Shown one piece after another: positions 23,827-31,958 of a stretch of DNA of 64,000 nucleotides. The first letter of the stretch is position 1, and every line of letters begins with the position of its first letter. This DNA comes from Singulisphaera sp. GP187 (lineage in GTDB: Bacteria > Planctomycetota > Planctomycetia > Isosphaerales > Isosphaeraceae), in assembly GCF_900129635.1 (NCBI RefSeq), contig NZ_FSRB01000001.1, positions 3,573,501 through 3,637,500 on the forward strand, written 5' to 3'. The notes below the pieces were generated by a model, which ran no database searches, was not told the origin of the DNA, and saw only the letters and a program-made list of their open reading frames with translations. A program made the position numbers and the translations under genes.

Positions 23827-26175
23827 ATGAAAGAGAGGCGCACAATGCCGGAGAAGCCTGGATCAGAGAGCAGCTCATCTGAGTCCGCGGTCGGGTTCGG
23901 CCCCAACGCGGGCGGCAAATTCTCGCAGGAGGACTCTCACCACCCGGCCGCCGGCTGGGGGGCCGCGATCAGCGTCGGCCAGGTCCTGCTCAAGCAGCAC
24001 GAACTGATCGACGGCACCCGCGTCGTCTTCAAGATGAACCACGAGAACGGGGGATACGACTGCCCCGGTTGCGCCTGGCCCGACGACCGGCACGGCCTGA
24101 CCATGGACATCTGTGAGAACGGTATCAAGCACGCGACATGGGAGCTGACCAAGAAGAAGACGACGCCCGACTTCTTCGCGGCCCACACAGTCTCCGAACT
24201 GGCGACCTGGAGCGACTTCGCCTTGGAGGACCAGGGCCGTCTCACTGACCCGATGCAATACGACGCCGAGAGCGACAAATATGTCCCCGTGTCGTGGGAA
24301 GACGCGTTTGCCCTGGTCGGCAACCACCTCCGGGGGTTGGACGACCCAAATCAGGCTGCCTTCTACACGTCGGGGCGTCTGAGCAACGAGGCGACCTTCC
24401 TCTACCAGCTTTGGGCGCGCGAGTTGGGCACCAATAACCTGCCCGACTGCTCGAACATGTGCCACGAGGCCAGCGGCCGGGCGATGCAGGCCGCCGTCGG
24501 TACCGGCAAGGGAACGTGCGACCTGGTCGACTGGCAGAAGACCGACTGCCTGATCATCATGGGAGTGAACGCAGCCTCGAACGCACCTCGGATGCTGACC
24601 TCCCTGGCCGAGGCCTCTCGTCGTGGGGCAAGCATCATCCACGTCAACCCGCTTGTTGAGGCCGCCGCGCGCCGCACGATCGTGCCGCACGACATCCTCC
24701 GTATGGCCACCTTCCAATCGACGCGGACGAGCACGCTCAACGTCCAGCCCCGGATCGCGGGAGACCTGGCGCTGATGAGGGGCGTCGCCAAACACCTGTT
24801 CGAGTGCGAGAAGTCCGACCCCAAGGCGATCGACCGCCAGTTCATCGAGCGGCACACCGCCGGGTTCGATGCCTACCGATCCGTGGTCGAGGCGACCCCG
24901 TGGCGCGAGATCGAGCGGCAATCCGGGCTGCCGGAGCCCAAGATCCGGGAGATGGCGGAGGTCTACCGTAAGTCACGCTCGGCGATCATCGGCTGGTGCC
25001 TGGGCCTGACCCAGCAGGAGCACGCGTGCGATACGATCCGCGAGATCGTCAACGTCTTGCTGATGCGAGGCAACATCGGCCGCGAGGGGGCCGGCCCCTG
25101 CCCGATCCGCGGGCACTCGAACGTGCAAGGGAACCGCACCTGCGGCATCGACCACCGGCCCGGCGAGGACTGGCTCGCCCGCATGGACCAGGCCTGCGGG
25201 ATCACCTCGCCCCGGGCCCCCGGGCTCGACACCGTCCGCGTCATCCCGGCGATGATCCGCGGCGAGGTGAAGGTCTTCGTCGGCATGGGCGGCAACTTCG
25301 CCCGGGCCGCCCCCGACCCGGCCTCCACCTTCCCGGCGCTCCGGAACTGCGACCTGACGGTTCATGTGAGCACCAAATTGAATCGCAGCCACATCGTCCA
25401 TGGGCGCGACGCCCTCATCCTGCCCTGCCTGGGACGGACCGAGAAGGACCACGGCAGGAATGGCCTGCAGGGAATCACCGTCGAGGACTCGATGAGCATG
25501 GTCCACCTTTCCTTCGGAATGAAGGAGGCCCGCTCGCCCCACCCGCGTTCGGAAGTCGCGATCATCGCCGGGTTGGCGACGGCCTCCCTCCCAAACTCGA
25601 AGACCCCCTGGGCCGACTACGCGGTCGAGTACGACCTCATCCGCGACAAGATGGCCGAGGCAATCGCCGGTTTCGAGGACTTCAACCGCCGGGTCCGCCA
25701 GCCGCTCGGCTTCCGGCTCAAGCAGCCGGCCCGCGAACTGGTCTTCCTCACCGACACCGGGAAGGCCAACTTCTCCACCGCGCCGCTGGCCGACGTCGCG
25801 CCCGTCGGAGGACGGCTCCTGCTGGGGACGATGCGGTCGCACGACCAGTGGAACACGACGATCTACTCGGACGACGACCGCTACCGGGGGGTGAAGAACT
25901 TGCGGACGCTGGTCTTCATGAACGCCGAGGATATGAAGGAGCGTGGGTTGGCGAAGTTTGACCTGGTCGACATCACGAGCTTCGCCAAGGACGGCTCGAC
26001 TCGCCAGGTCCGGGGCTATCGGGCCATCCCCTATGACCTGCCGCCCGGGTCGTCGATGGGCTATATGCCCGAGCTGAACGTGCTCTGCCCCATCGGCGAC
26101 TCCAGCCCACAGAGTGACCAGCCGCTCATGAAGCACGTCATCGTCGAGATCAATCGCTCGGGAGCGAAGCCATGA
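23827..26175 (+). CDS. FdhF/YdeP-family molybdopterin oxidoreductase
   Basis: A 782-residue protein of the formate dehydrogenase alpha-like/YdeP family. Family marks: NHENGGYDCPGCAWPDD (about residues 71-87), SNMCHEASGRAM (about 213), GVNAASNAPRML, RGHSNVQGNRTCGI (about 430), GMGGNFARAAPD and the C-terminal GTMRSHDQWNTTIY (about 670) for the molybdopterin guanine dinucleotide. The family contains a bis-MGD cofactor; E. coli YdeP is linked to acid resistance, but its substrate is unsettled. No Tat signal, so it is cytosolic. Cofactor insertion would need FdhD, which is not in the window. Start is ATG 23827 or 23845, both with purine-rich leaders. Confidence 0.88.
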   Translation: MKERRTMPEKPGSESSSSESAVGFGPNAGGKFSQEDSHHPAAGWGAAISVGQVLLKQHELIDGTRVVFKMNHENGGYDCPGCAWPDDRHGLTMDICENGIKHATWELTKKKTTPDFFAAHTVSELATWSDFALEDQGRLTDPMQYDAESDKYVPVSWEDAFALVGNHLRGLDDPNQAAFYTSGRLSNEATFLYQLWARELGTNNLPDCSNMCHEASGRAMQAAVGTGKGTCDLVDWQKTDCLIIMGVNAASNAPRMLTSLAEASRRGASIIHVNPLVEAAARRTIVPHDILRMATFQSTRTSTLNVQPRIAGDLALMRGVAKHLFECEKSDPKAIDRQFIERHTAGFDAYRSVVEATPWREIERQSGLPEPKIREMAEVYRKSRSAIIGWCLGLTQQEHACDTIREIVNVLLMRGNIGREGAGPCPIRGHSNVQGNRTCGIDHRPGEDWLARMDQACGITSPRAPGLDTVRVIPAMIRGEVKVFVGMGGNFARAAPDPASTFPALRNCDLTVHVSTKLNRSHIVHGRDALILPCLGRTEKDHGRNGLQGITVEDSMSMVHLSFGMKEARSPHPRSEVAIIAGLATASLPNSKTPWADYAVEYDLIRDKMAEAIAGFEDFNRRVRQPLGFRLKQPARELVFLTDTGKANFSTAPLADVAPVGGRLLLGTMRSHDQWNTTIYSDDDRYRGVKNLRTLVFMNAEDMKERGLAKFDLVDITSFAKDGSTRQVRGYRAIPYDLPPGSSMGYMPELNVLCPIGDSSPQSDQPLMKHVIVEINRSGAKP

Positions 26176-26408
26176 AACCTCGTTGCCACCGATCGGACAT
26201 CGCGAGGATTTCAGGAGTCGGCTTCGATGGGAGGCGATTGTCTCACGCATCGCGCTCACCGCCTCGAGTGGTCAGGACCGCGTTGGCGATGAAGTTGTAG
26301 CCTTGTAACCGTCGCCGAGCTCAAGACATCGTTCTGGGGGTCGATGATGAACCAGCTCGGTATCACTCTCGTTGAAGTCCAGCTCGCCATTCCTCGCTGA
26401 CGTTCGGG

Positions 26409-27347
26409 TTATTTCTTGACGTGTTTGTCGAGGAACTCCCTGATCAGTTTGGCGATCTCGTCGCCGTTGGTCTCCAGGGCGAAGTGACCGGCGTCGATGA
26501 GGTGGTACTCCAACGTCTTCAGGTCCCGCTTGTAGGGTTCGGCCCCGGCGGGCGGGAAAATCTGGTCGTTCTTGCCCCAGGCGATCAGCATCGGCGGCTG
26601 GTACTTGCGGAAATACTCCTGCCAACTCGGGTAGAGCGGCGGGTTGCTACCGTAGCTAAGGAAGAGGTCGAGCTGAATCTCGTCGTTCCCCTTGCGGTCG
26701 AGGAGGAACTGGTCGTGGGCCGCCCCATCAGGGCTCACGAGCTCCGGATTCTTCGCCCCGGTCATGTACTGCCACTTGGTTGCCTCGTAGGTGACCAGCC
26801 CACGAATGGCATCTCGCTTTTCCTTGCTCTTCGGCTCCTTCCAGTACGCCTTGATCGGCTTCCAGAAGTCGTTGTCGAGGCCCTCGTCGTAGGCGTTGCC
26901 GTTCTGGACCACGATGGCGGTGATCCGCTCCGGGTGCTTGACCGCGAGCCTGTAGCCGACCGGGGCGCCGTAGTCCTGGACGTAAATGGCGTACTTCGTC
27001 AGGCCGAGCTTCTCGGTGAACTCGTCGATCACCTTCGCCAGGTTGTCGAAGGTGTAGGTGAACTTGTCGTGCATCGGCATCGAACTGTGGCCGTAGCCGG
27101 GATAGTCCGGGGCGAGCACGTGATACTTGTCCCCCAGCGCGGGGATCAGCATGCGGAACATCTGCGAGCTGGTCGGGAATCCATGGAGCAGCAGAATCGT
27201 GGGGGCATCCTTCGGCCCCGCCTCGCGGTAGAAGATGTCCAGGTCACCGATCTTCACGGTCTTGTGGAACACCTTGACCGGCGATTGGGCGTTGGTTGGA
27301 AGTCCGATGGCGAATACCATGGCTGCGAACAGGGGGAAGCGGATCAT
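26409..27347 (-). CDS. Exported alpha/beta hydrolase (haloalkane dehalogenase/epoxide hydrolase-like)
   Basis: 312 residues. An N-terminal signal peptide ([20 protein letters not shown]) is followed by a complete alpha/beta hydrolase: [15 protein letters not shown] (oxyanion hole, about residues 51-65), [14 protein letters not shown] with Asp as nucleophile (about 124), [10 protein letters not shown] (about 255) and DAGHFALET with catalytic His (about 285). An Asp nucleophile points to haloalkane dehalogenase or epoxide hydrolase chemistry rather than an esterase. Start ATG 27347 follows AAGGAG. It is convergent with the YdeP-like gene; 26176-26408 between them holds nothing recognisable. Confidence 0.85.
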   Translation of the reverse strand: MIRFPLFAAMVFAIGLPTNAQSPVKVFHKTVKIGDLDIFYREAGPKDAPTILLLHGFPTSSQMFRMLIPALGDKYHVLAPDYPGYGHSSMPMHDKFTYTFDNLAKVIDEFTEKLGLTKYAIYVQDYGAPVGYRLAVKHPERITAIVVQNGNAYDEGLDNDFWKPIKAYWKEPKSKEKRDAIRGLVTYEATKWQYMTGAKNPELVSPDGAAHDQFLLDRKGNDEIQLDLFLSYGSNPPLYPSWQEYFRKYQPPMLIAWGKNDQIFPPAGAEPYKRDLKTLEYHLIDAGHFALETNGDEIAKLIREFLDKHVKK

Positions 27348-27550
27348 GAACGAGGCTCCTTGAGAGCGAGATCAGGGGATCCAAAATGCAAGTGTGGTCG
27401 GCGAGGTTCCCTCTCGCAACCTTGCCAGGGCTCAGATCAGCAAAATCATCGCATGCAGTGTCGATCGATGCCACTTGTCCGCGGTTCGGGATTATCGCCC
27501 TGAAGTCCATGGCCGCATATCGGCGACAGGAACTTGGCTTGCACAAAACA

Positions 27551-27570
27551 AGCCGCCCGAACGGGCGGCT
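27551..27570. terminator. Strong GC hairpin, terminator-like
   Basis: AGCCGCCC GAAC GGGCGGCT is a perfect 8-bp stem. On the minus strand it is followed by TGTTTTG, and on the plus strand by a weaker T-rich tract ten bases on. It sits between divergent genes (starts at 27347 and 27691), so which transcript it would end is unclear. No gene was found in the rest of 27348-27690. Confidence 0.55.
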
Positions 27571-27690
27571 TCGACGGTTTTCTTTCCTCCATGGCGATCT
27601 TCTCCAAGTCCTTCGCCTCCCTCCTCTTTGCCGAGTACGATGAGGACCATTGTTTCGATCCTCCTTCACGCGAACCAATGAGGAGCAACA

Positions 27691-28866
27691 ATGGCGGGGA
27701 TCTCCCAGCACTTACGAAACCTCGTCGTCGCCTTCCTCCTCATGGCATCAACCTCTTCCACGCTCGGCCAGAGCGGGCGGGTGACCCTGGTCAAGACGCC
27801 GGCCAGCGGAATCCAGCCCCAAGCCGTTTGCGACTCCCAACGGGTCGTTCACCTCATCTACTTCAAGGGCCCGCCGACCGGGGGGGACCTCTTTTACGTA
27901 CGGAGCCAGCCCGGAACGACCGAGTTCGCTCCACCGATCCGGGTCAACCGCCAGGACGGGAGCGCGGTGGCGGCCGGCACGATCCGAGGAGCGCAAATCG
28001 CCTTGGGTCAGGGGGGGCGCATCCATGTGGCCTGGAACGGTTCCTCCGCGGCGCGGCCGGCCAACCCAATCGAAGGGGCGCCGATGCTCTATACCCGTTC
28101 GCAGAGTTCGGGCCAGGGCTTCGAGCCCGAGCGCAACTTGATGAGGCAGACCTTTGGCCTCGACGGAGGAGGAACGGTGGCCGCCGACACCGCCGGGACA
28201 GTCTATGTCGCCTGGCACGGTCGACTCGCCGCCGACCCCGACGGAGAGAAAGGACGTCGCGTCTGGATCGCCCGATCCAAGGATGATGGGGTGACCTTCG
28301 CACCCGAGGAACCCGTCATGGCGCGAAACGCCGGCGCCTGTGCGTGCTGCGGCACCAAAGCCCTCGTCGATTCCCAGGGAACACTCTATTCGCTCTACCG
28401 CGCCGTCAGCGACAAAATGAATCGAGACATGATCCTGCTTCGGTCAGCCGATCACGGTGCCCACTTCCGAGCGACGTCACTCCAACCCTGGCGAGTCGCG
28501 GCCTGTCCGATGAGCAGTGCGGCCCTCGTTGAGGGCCCTTCGGGCGTGGTCGCCGCCTGGGAGACGATGGGGCAAGTCGCTTTCGCCCGCATCGACCCGC
28601 AGACCGGCGCCGTCGCGCCACCGATCGCGCCGCCCGGTGAAGGCCAGCGCAAGCACCCGGCCCTGGCCGTGAATGCCCAAGGAGAAACCCTCCTCGTCTG
28701 GGCCGAGGGGACCGGCTGGCAACGTGGCGGAGCCCTCGCCTGGCGGATCTTCGACCCGGAGGGACGGGCGACCCGAGAATCGGGACGCCTTGAAGGGGGA
28801 ATCCCTGTCTGGGGCCTGCCAACCGCCGTGGCACACCCCGACGGCCGGTTCACGGTCATCCATTGA
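27691..28866 (+). CDS. Secreted sialidase-fold (BNR-repeat) protein with CACC motif
   Basis: 391 residues with a signal peptide (NLVVAFLLMASTSSTLGQSG). The body is a beta-propeller of the sialidase superfamily: Asp-box-like blocks (SKDDGVTFAPEEP, SADHGAHFRATSL) and repeats of the GxxHVAWNG kind (IHVAWNG, VYVAWHG). The catalytic residues of true sialidases are not obvious, so it may be a binding or scaffold protein. It has AGACACCGTK (about residue 215), a CxCC motif also found as CPCC in the larger propeller protein at 56449. Start ATG 27691 follows AGGAG. DUF3006 follows 41 bases downstream. Confidence 0.7.
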   Translation: MAGISQHLRNLVVAFLLMASTSSTLGQSGRVTLVKTPASGIQPQAVCDSQRVVHLIYFKGPPTGGDLFYVRSQPGTTEFAPPIRVNRQDGSAVAAGTIRGAQIALGQGGRIHVAWNGSSAARPANPIEGAPMLYTRSQSSGQGFEPERNLMRQTFGLDGGGTVAADTAGTVYVAWHGRLAADPDGEKGRRVWIARSKDDGVTFAPEEPVMARNAGACACCGTKALVDSQGTLYSLYRAVSDKMNRDMILLRSADHGAHFRATSLQPWRVAACPMSSAALVEGPSGVVAAWETMGQVAFARIDPQTGAVAPPIAPPGEGQRKHPALAVNAQGETLLVWAEGTGWQRGGALAWRIFDPEGRATRESGRLEGGIPVWGLPTAVAHPDGRFTVIH

Positions 28867-28907
28867 GTCAAGAACGTGAGCCACCAGTCGACCGCGAGGA
28901 TCACGAC

Positions 28908-29153
28908 GTGAAGACCCGCCTATCGTTCGACCGCCTCGAAGGGGAGAGGCAGGAGATCGCCGTGCTCCTGACCGACGACGGCACGGCAATCAACCTCCCG
29001 AAACGGCTCCTCCCCAAGGCGGCTCGCCCCGGAGACGTGCTGTCGCTCTCGCTCGCCCGAGACGTCCAGGCCACCCGACAACTGGCCGACCAGACCAAGG
29101 CGATCCAGGCGGAGCTGAAAGCCACCGACCCGGGTGGAGACATCAAGCTATGA
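28908..29153 (+). CDS. DUF3006-family small protein
   Basis: 81 residues starting VKTRLSFDRLEGERQEIAVL, which matches the DUF3006 pattern (FDRIEG...A.L..DDG, then LP). GTG 28908 is chosen since the conserved domain begins there and CGAGGA lies about eight bases upstream. A TTG 15 codons earlier would fuse unrelated residues. DUF3006 has no assigned role but often sits directly before a secreted ComEC-like MBL protein, as here, where the last four bases overlap the next ATG. Confidence 0.8.
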   Translation: MKTRLSFDRLEGERQEIAVLLTDDGTAINLPKRLLPKAARPGDVLSLSLARDVQATRQLADQTKAIQAELKATDPGGDIKL

Positions 29154-30265
29154 GGTTCGTCTCCCGCGTTGTCGTCGCCGTCTGCCTCTGCCTTCCGATC
29201 GCATCCTGCGCCGCGCCGACGCCCCCCCACGCCCTGCCAGGGACGGTCACCGTCTCGATCCTTGACGTCGGCCAGGGCGACGCAATTCTGATTCGTTCTC
29301 CCGAAGGGAAGACCGCCCTGATCGACGCCGGTCCATCCGCAAACATCGTGTCAACGCTTGAACAACAAGGCGTGAGCTCGCTTGACCTCGTCGTCGTCAG
29401 CCACCACCACGCCGATCACTATGGCGGCATGGACGAGGTCATCCGCGCGTTCCGCCCTCGGTTCTTTCTGGCCTCGTCGTCATCGCACACGAGCGAGCCC
29501 TACTTGAAGCTGCTCCGGCTCGTGCGCGATCGGGGGATCCCGGCGATCGGCCCCACGCCGGAGCCTCGAAAGATTGAGCTCGGCACCGTCGTGCTCACGA
29601 TCTTCCCCCAGGCGCCGAACGACCCCAGGGAAGAAAACAACAATAGCGTCGGGATCCGGGTCGACTACGGCCGATTCTCGGTGCTGCTTGCGGGCGACGC
29701 ACAAACTCAAGAGCGGCGGTGGTGGGAACGCACCGCGCCGAACTTATGCGCGGATTCCACCGTTTTGAAGCTGGCCCATCACGGCAGCCGCAACGGAACC
29801 GACGCCCGTTGGCTCGACCTGGTCCGCCCCCGCGTCGCCGTGGCCAGCCTGGGCAAGAATAACGACTACCACCATCCTCACCCCGAGACCGTGGAGCTCC
29901 TGGCCCGGTACGACATCCCCCTGCTCCGTACCGACCGAGACGGGACCGTGACGATCCGGAGCGACGGCCTCCACTGGCAAGTCTTCACTCACCCCGATGT
30001 TTCGACCGGTTGGTCCGGTTTCGACCCGCGCAGGCGCAGTCGAGCCCGGAGCGATCGCCACGCCAAGCCGACGCCGACCTTGGGTCTGATCAACATCAAC
30101 AAGGCGAGCAAGACCCAGCTCCGGAAGATCCCCGGGATCGGTCAAGTCCTCGCCGATCGGATCGTCAAGGGCCGGCCCTATCGAACGGTCGACGACCTGG
30201 TTCGCGTCGAAGGGATCGGCGAAAAGCGGCTCGCGGAAATCCGGCCCTACGTGCGTGCACGCTGA
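29150..30265 (+). CDS. ComEC/Rec2-like MBL hydrolase with ComEA-type HhH domain
   Basis: 371 residues, probably a lipoprotein or exported protein (VVVAVCLCLPIASCAAPT, Cys at about residue 22). An MBL domain follows: LDVGQGDAILIRSPEGKTAL, SHHHADHYGGMD (metal ligands, about 85-96), LLAGDAQ (about 184) and LKLAHHGSRNGT (about 206). After a basic linker, residues about 310-371 form a helix-hairpin-helix (ININKASKTQLRKIPGIGQV, VEGIGEKRLAEIRPYV) as in ComEA. The combination suggests an extracytoplasmic DNA-binding nuclease, related to the MBL domain of ComEC, without the membrane channel. It is translationally coupled to DUF3006 by ATGA. Confidence 0.85.
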   Translation: MRFVSRVVVAVCLCLPIASCAAPTPPHALPGTVTVSILDVGQGDAILIRSPEGKTALIDAGPSANIVSTLEQQGVSSLDLVVVSHHHADHYGGMDEVIRAFRPRFFLASSSSHTSEPYLKLLRLVRDRGIPAIGPTPEPRKIELGTVVLTIFPQAPNDPREENNNSVGIRVDYGRFSVLLAGDAQTQERRWWERTAPNLCADSTVLKLAHHGSRNGTDARWLDLVRPRVAVASLGKNNDYHHPHPETVELLARYDIPLLRTDRDGTVTIRSDGLHWQVFTHPDVSTGWSGFDPRRRSRARSDRHAKPTPTLGLININKASKTQLRKIPGIGQVLADRIVKGRPYRTVDDLVRVEGIGEKRLAEIRPYVRAR

Positions 30266-30268
30266 ATA

Positions 30269-30310
30269 CCGGGGCGACGTGCTCGCAGCGTCGCGAGCAC
30301 CTCACCCCGG
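30269..30310. terminator. Bulged hairpin between convergent genes
   Basis: GTGCTCGC (30279-30286) pairs with GCGAGCAC (30293-30300), and CCGGGG (30269-30274) with CCCCGG (30305-30310). There is no T-tract, so it may be a factor-dependent or bidirectional barrier between the ends at 30265 and 30321. Confidence 0.4.
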
Positions 30311-30320
30311 GGGGGATGGA

Positions 30321-31630
30321 TCAGGACAAGAGAGTCCCGATCGACGTCCCCTGACTCAAGCGGATCGGCCGGCCAACCGGAGAGACGTTCTCCTTGTGGG
30401 GCTCGAGCCCGACCGCCTTCAGGATGGTGGCGTGAATGTCAGCGACCGGAGTCGGTTGCGTCGGGTTTTTGACCCCTTCAGGATCGGTCTCGCCAATCAC
30501 CTGCCCGCCGCGGATCCCGCCACCGGCGATCGCCAGGCTGAATCCGTTCGGCCAGTGGTCCCGGCCGCCGGCCAGGTTGACCTTGGGGGTCCGGCCAAAC
30601 TCCCCGGTACAGAGAACGACCGTCCGGTCGAGCGTCCCCCGCTCCTTCAGATCGCGAATCAAGGCGCTGAGGGCCGGGTCGAGCTCGCCCGCGAGTTTGC
30701 GGTGGGTCGCATGGTTGTTAACATGCGTATCCCAGCCGTTCAAGGTGACTTCCACGCAGCGGACCCCGACCTCGGTCAGGCGCCTGGCGGCCAGGCAGGC
30801 CCGCCCGAACGGGGTGTCGCCATAGCCCTCACGGATCGCGGCGGGTTCCTGCTTGACGTCGAACGCCTTCAACTGGGCCGACGTCATCATGACCCGGGCT
30901 CGCTCGATCGTCTCGCGATGCAAGGTCGCCGCGACCGGGCCTTGCCGCCCCCGCCGGAACGCGCGCTCGACGACCTCCAGGTCGATCGCGCGCTGGGCCT
31001 CACGCCGCGGCGAGACCTTCGAGGTCACGTCGGGCAACGGTTGGAGCGGGTCGCCCGCTTTGAAGGCGTCGTATTCCCCCCCGAGGAAACCGCCTCGACC
31101 CGGCCACTGGCCCGGCAGGATCGAGATGTGCCGGGGAATGCCGGTCCCCCCGAGGGGAGTTCGTGGCAGCAGATGGCCCCAATCGAAGGATGCTCAACAG
31201 TCGGGTCGGGCCGATATCCATTCTTCATGAAGTAGGTTCCGCGCTCGTGATCCCCCTCCTGGCTCACGAGCGAGCGGACCAGCGCGACCGACGTCATCAC
31301 CTCGGCCAGCCGCTCATAGCCCTGGGCAAGCTGGACCCCCTTGACGGCCGTCGCGATCGCCTGGGTTCCGCCCGCAATCCGCTTGCCCGGGTGGGGATCG
31401 AATGTCTCGAGCTGGCTCGGACCACCGGCCAACCAGATCAGGATCACCGACTGCGCCGGTTGCCGACGCGCCTCCGCCTGCGCGGCCAACAGGTGGCCGA
31501 CCGGGGTCAACCAGCTCAACCCCGCCAGCCCGGCAAACCTCAAAAAGTCCCGACGCCCCGGAAAAACGAGACTCTCGTCCCGTCGCGACCGATGGCCATG
31601 TTCGGGAACCAAGCCCTGCCGATCTTCCAT
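30321..31630 (-). pseudogene. DUF1501 protein, single-base frameshift
   Basis: The first frame starts at ATG 31630 after GGAGG. It has a twin-arginine signal (GRRDFLRFAGLAGLSWL), then VILIWLAGGPSQLETFDPHP, the DUF1501 opening motif. At about 31154-31157 (a GGGG run on the plus strand) reading must slip: after CCHELP the other frame continues LGGTGIPRHISILPGQW and runs to the stop at 30321. It includes VVLCTGEFGRTPKVN, GRDHWPNGFS and VADIHATILKAVGLE, the normal DUF1501 C-terminus. One inserted base would give about 436 intact residues. DUF1501 proteins are exported sulfatase/phosphatase-fold relatives common in planctomycetes. No DUF1549 partner is adjacent to this copy. Confidence 0.8.
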
Positions 31631-31835
31631 GGGACCTCCATGCTGACGACGGGGCACCCGTCCCATTTACTTAAACGATCCGACCAGTCAGTCCCGCCAA
31701 ATTTCCTGGAGCATTCCCAAATTCGGCTTATCCAGAACTACCCAGGCAATCACTTCCCGGTTTCACCCTCCCCGAAAATGACGGCAGTCAGCGAGCGAAC
31801 TCCCGTCGACAAACCACAAGCCTGGCCCTCACCCC

Positions 31836-31893
31836 TTGACTTCCTCACTCAAGGTTTTTAGGGTCACCCTTAGTTAATAACGTTTCTTAACTA
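31836..31893 (+). promoter_or_regulatory. Promoter with palindromic operator ahead of the DUF1549-DUF1501-ROK operon
   Basis: TTGACT (31836-31841) lies 17 bases before a weak TAGGGT (31859-31864). Just downstream, TAGTTAA (31871-31877) and TTAACTA (31887-31893) form a perfect 7-bp inverted repeat with a 9-bp spacer in an AT-rich island. The TTAGTT...AACTA pattern resembles operators of ROK regulators (XylR type), and a ROK regulator is the third gene of this operon. The rest of 31631-31958 shows nothing else. Confidence 0.45.
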
Positions 31894-31958
31894 TCTGACG
31901 GCGTGGTGATGTGGTCCGTTGCACGATTGGAGTGCGGCCCATTCTCGGGAGAGGATCC

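Noticed and set aside
27386-27643. Small ORF spanning the GCCGCCC hairpin
   Set aside because: It reads through a strong hairpin and lacks a ribosome-binding site; the hairpin itself is the better explanation of the sequence.
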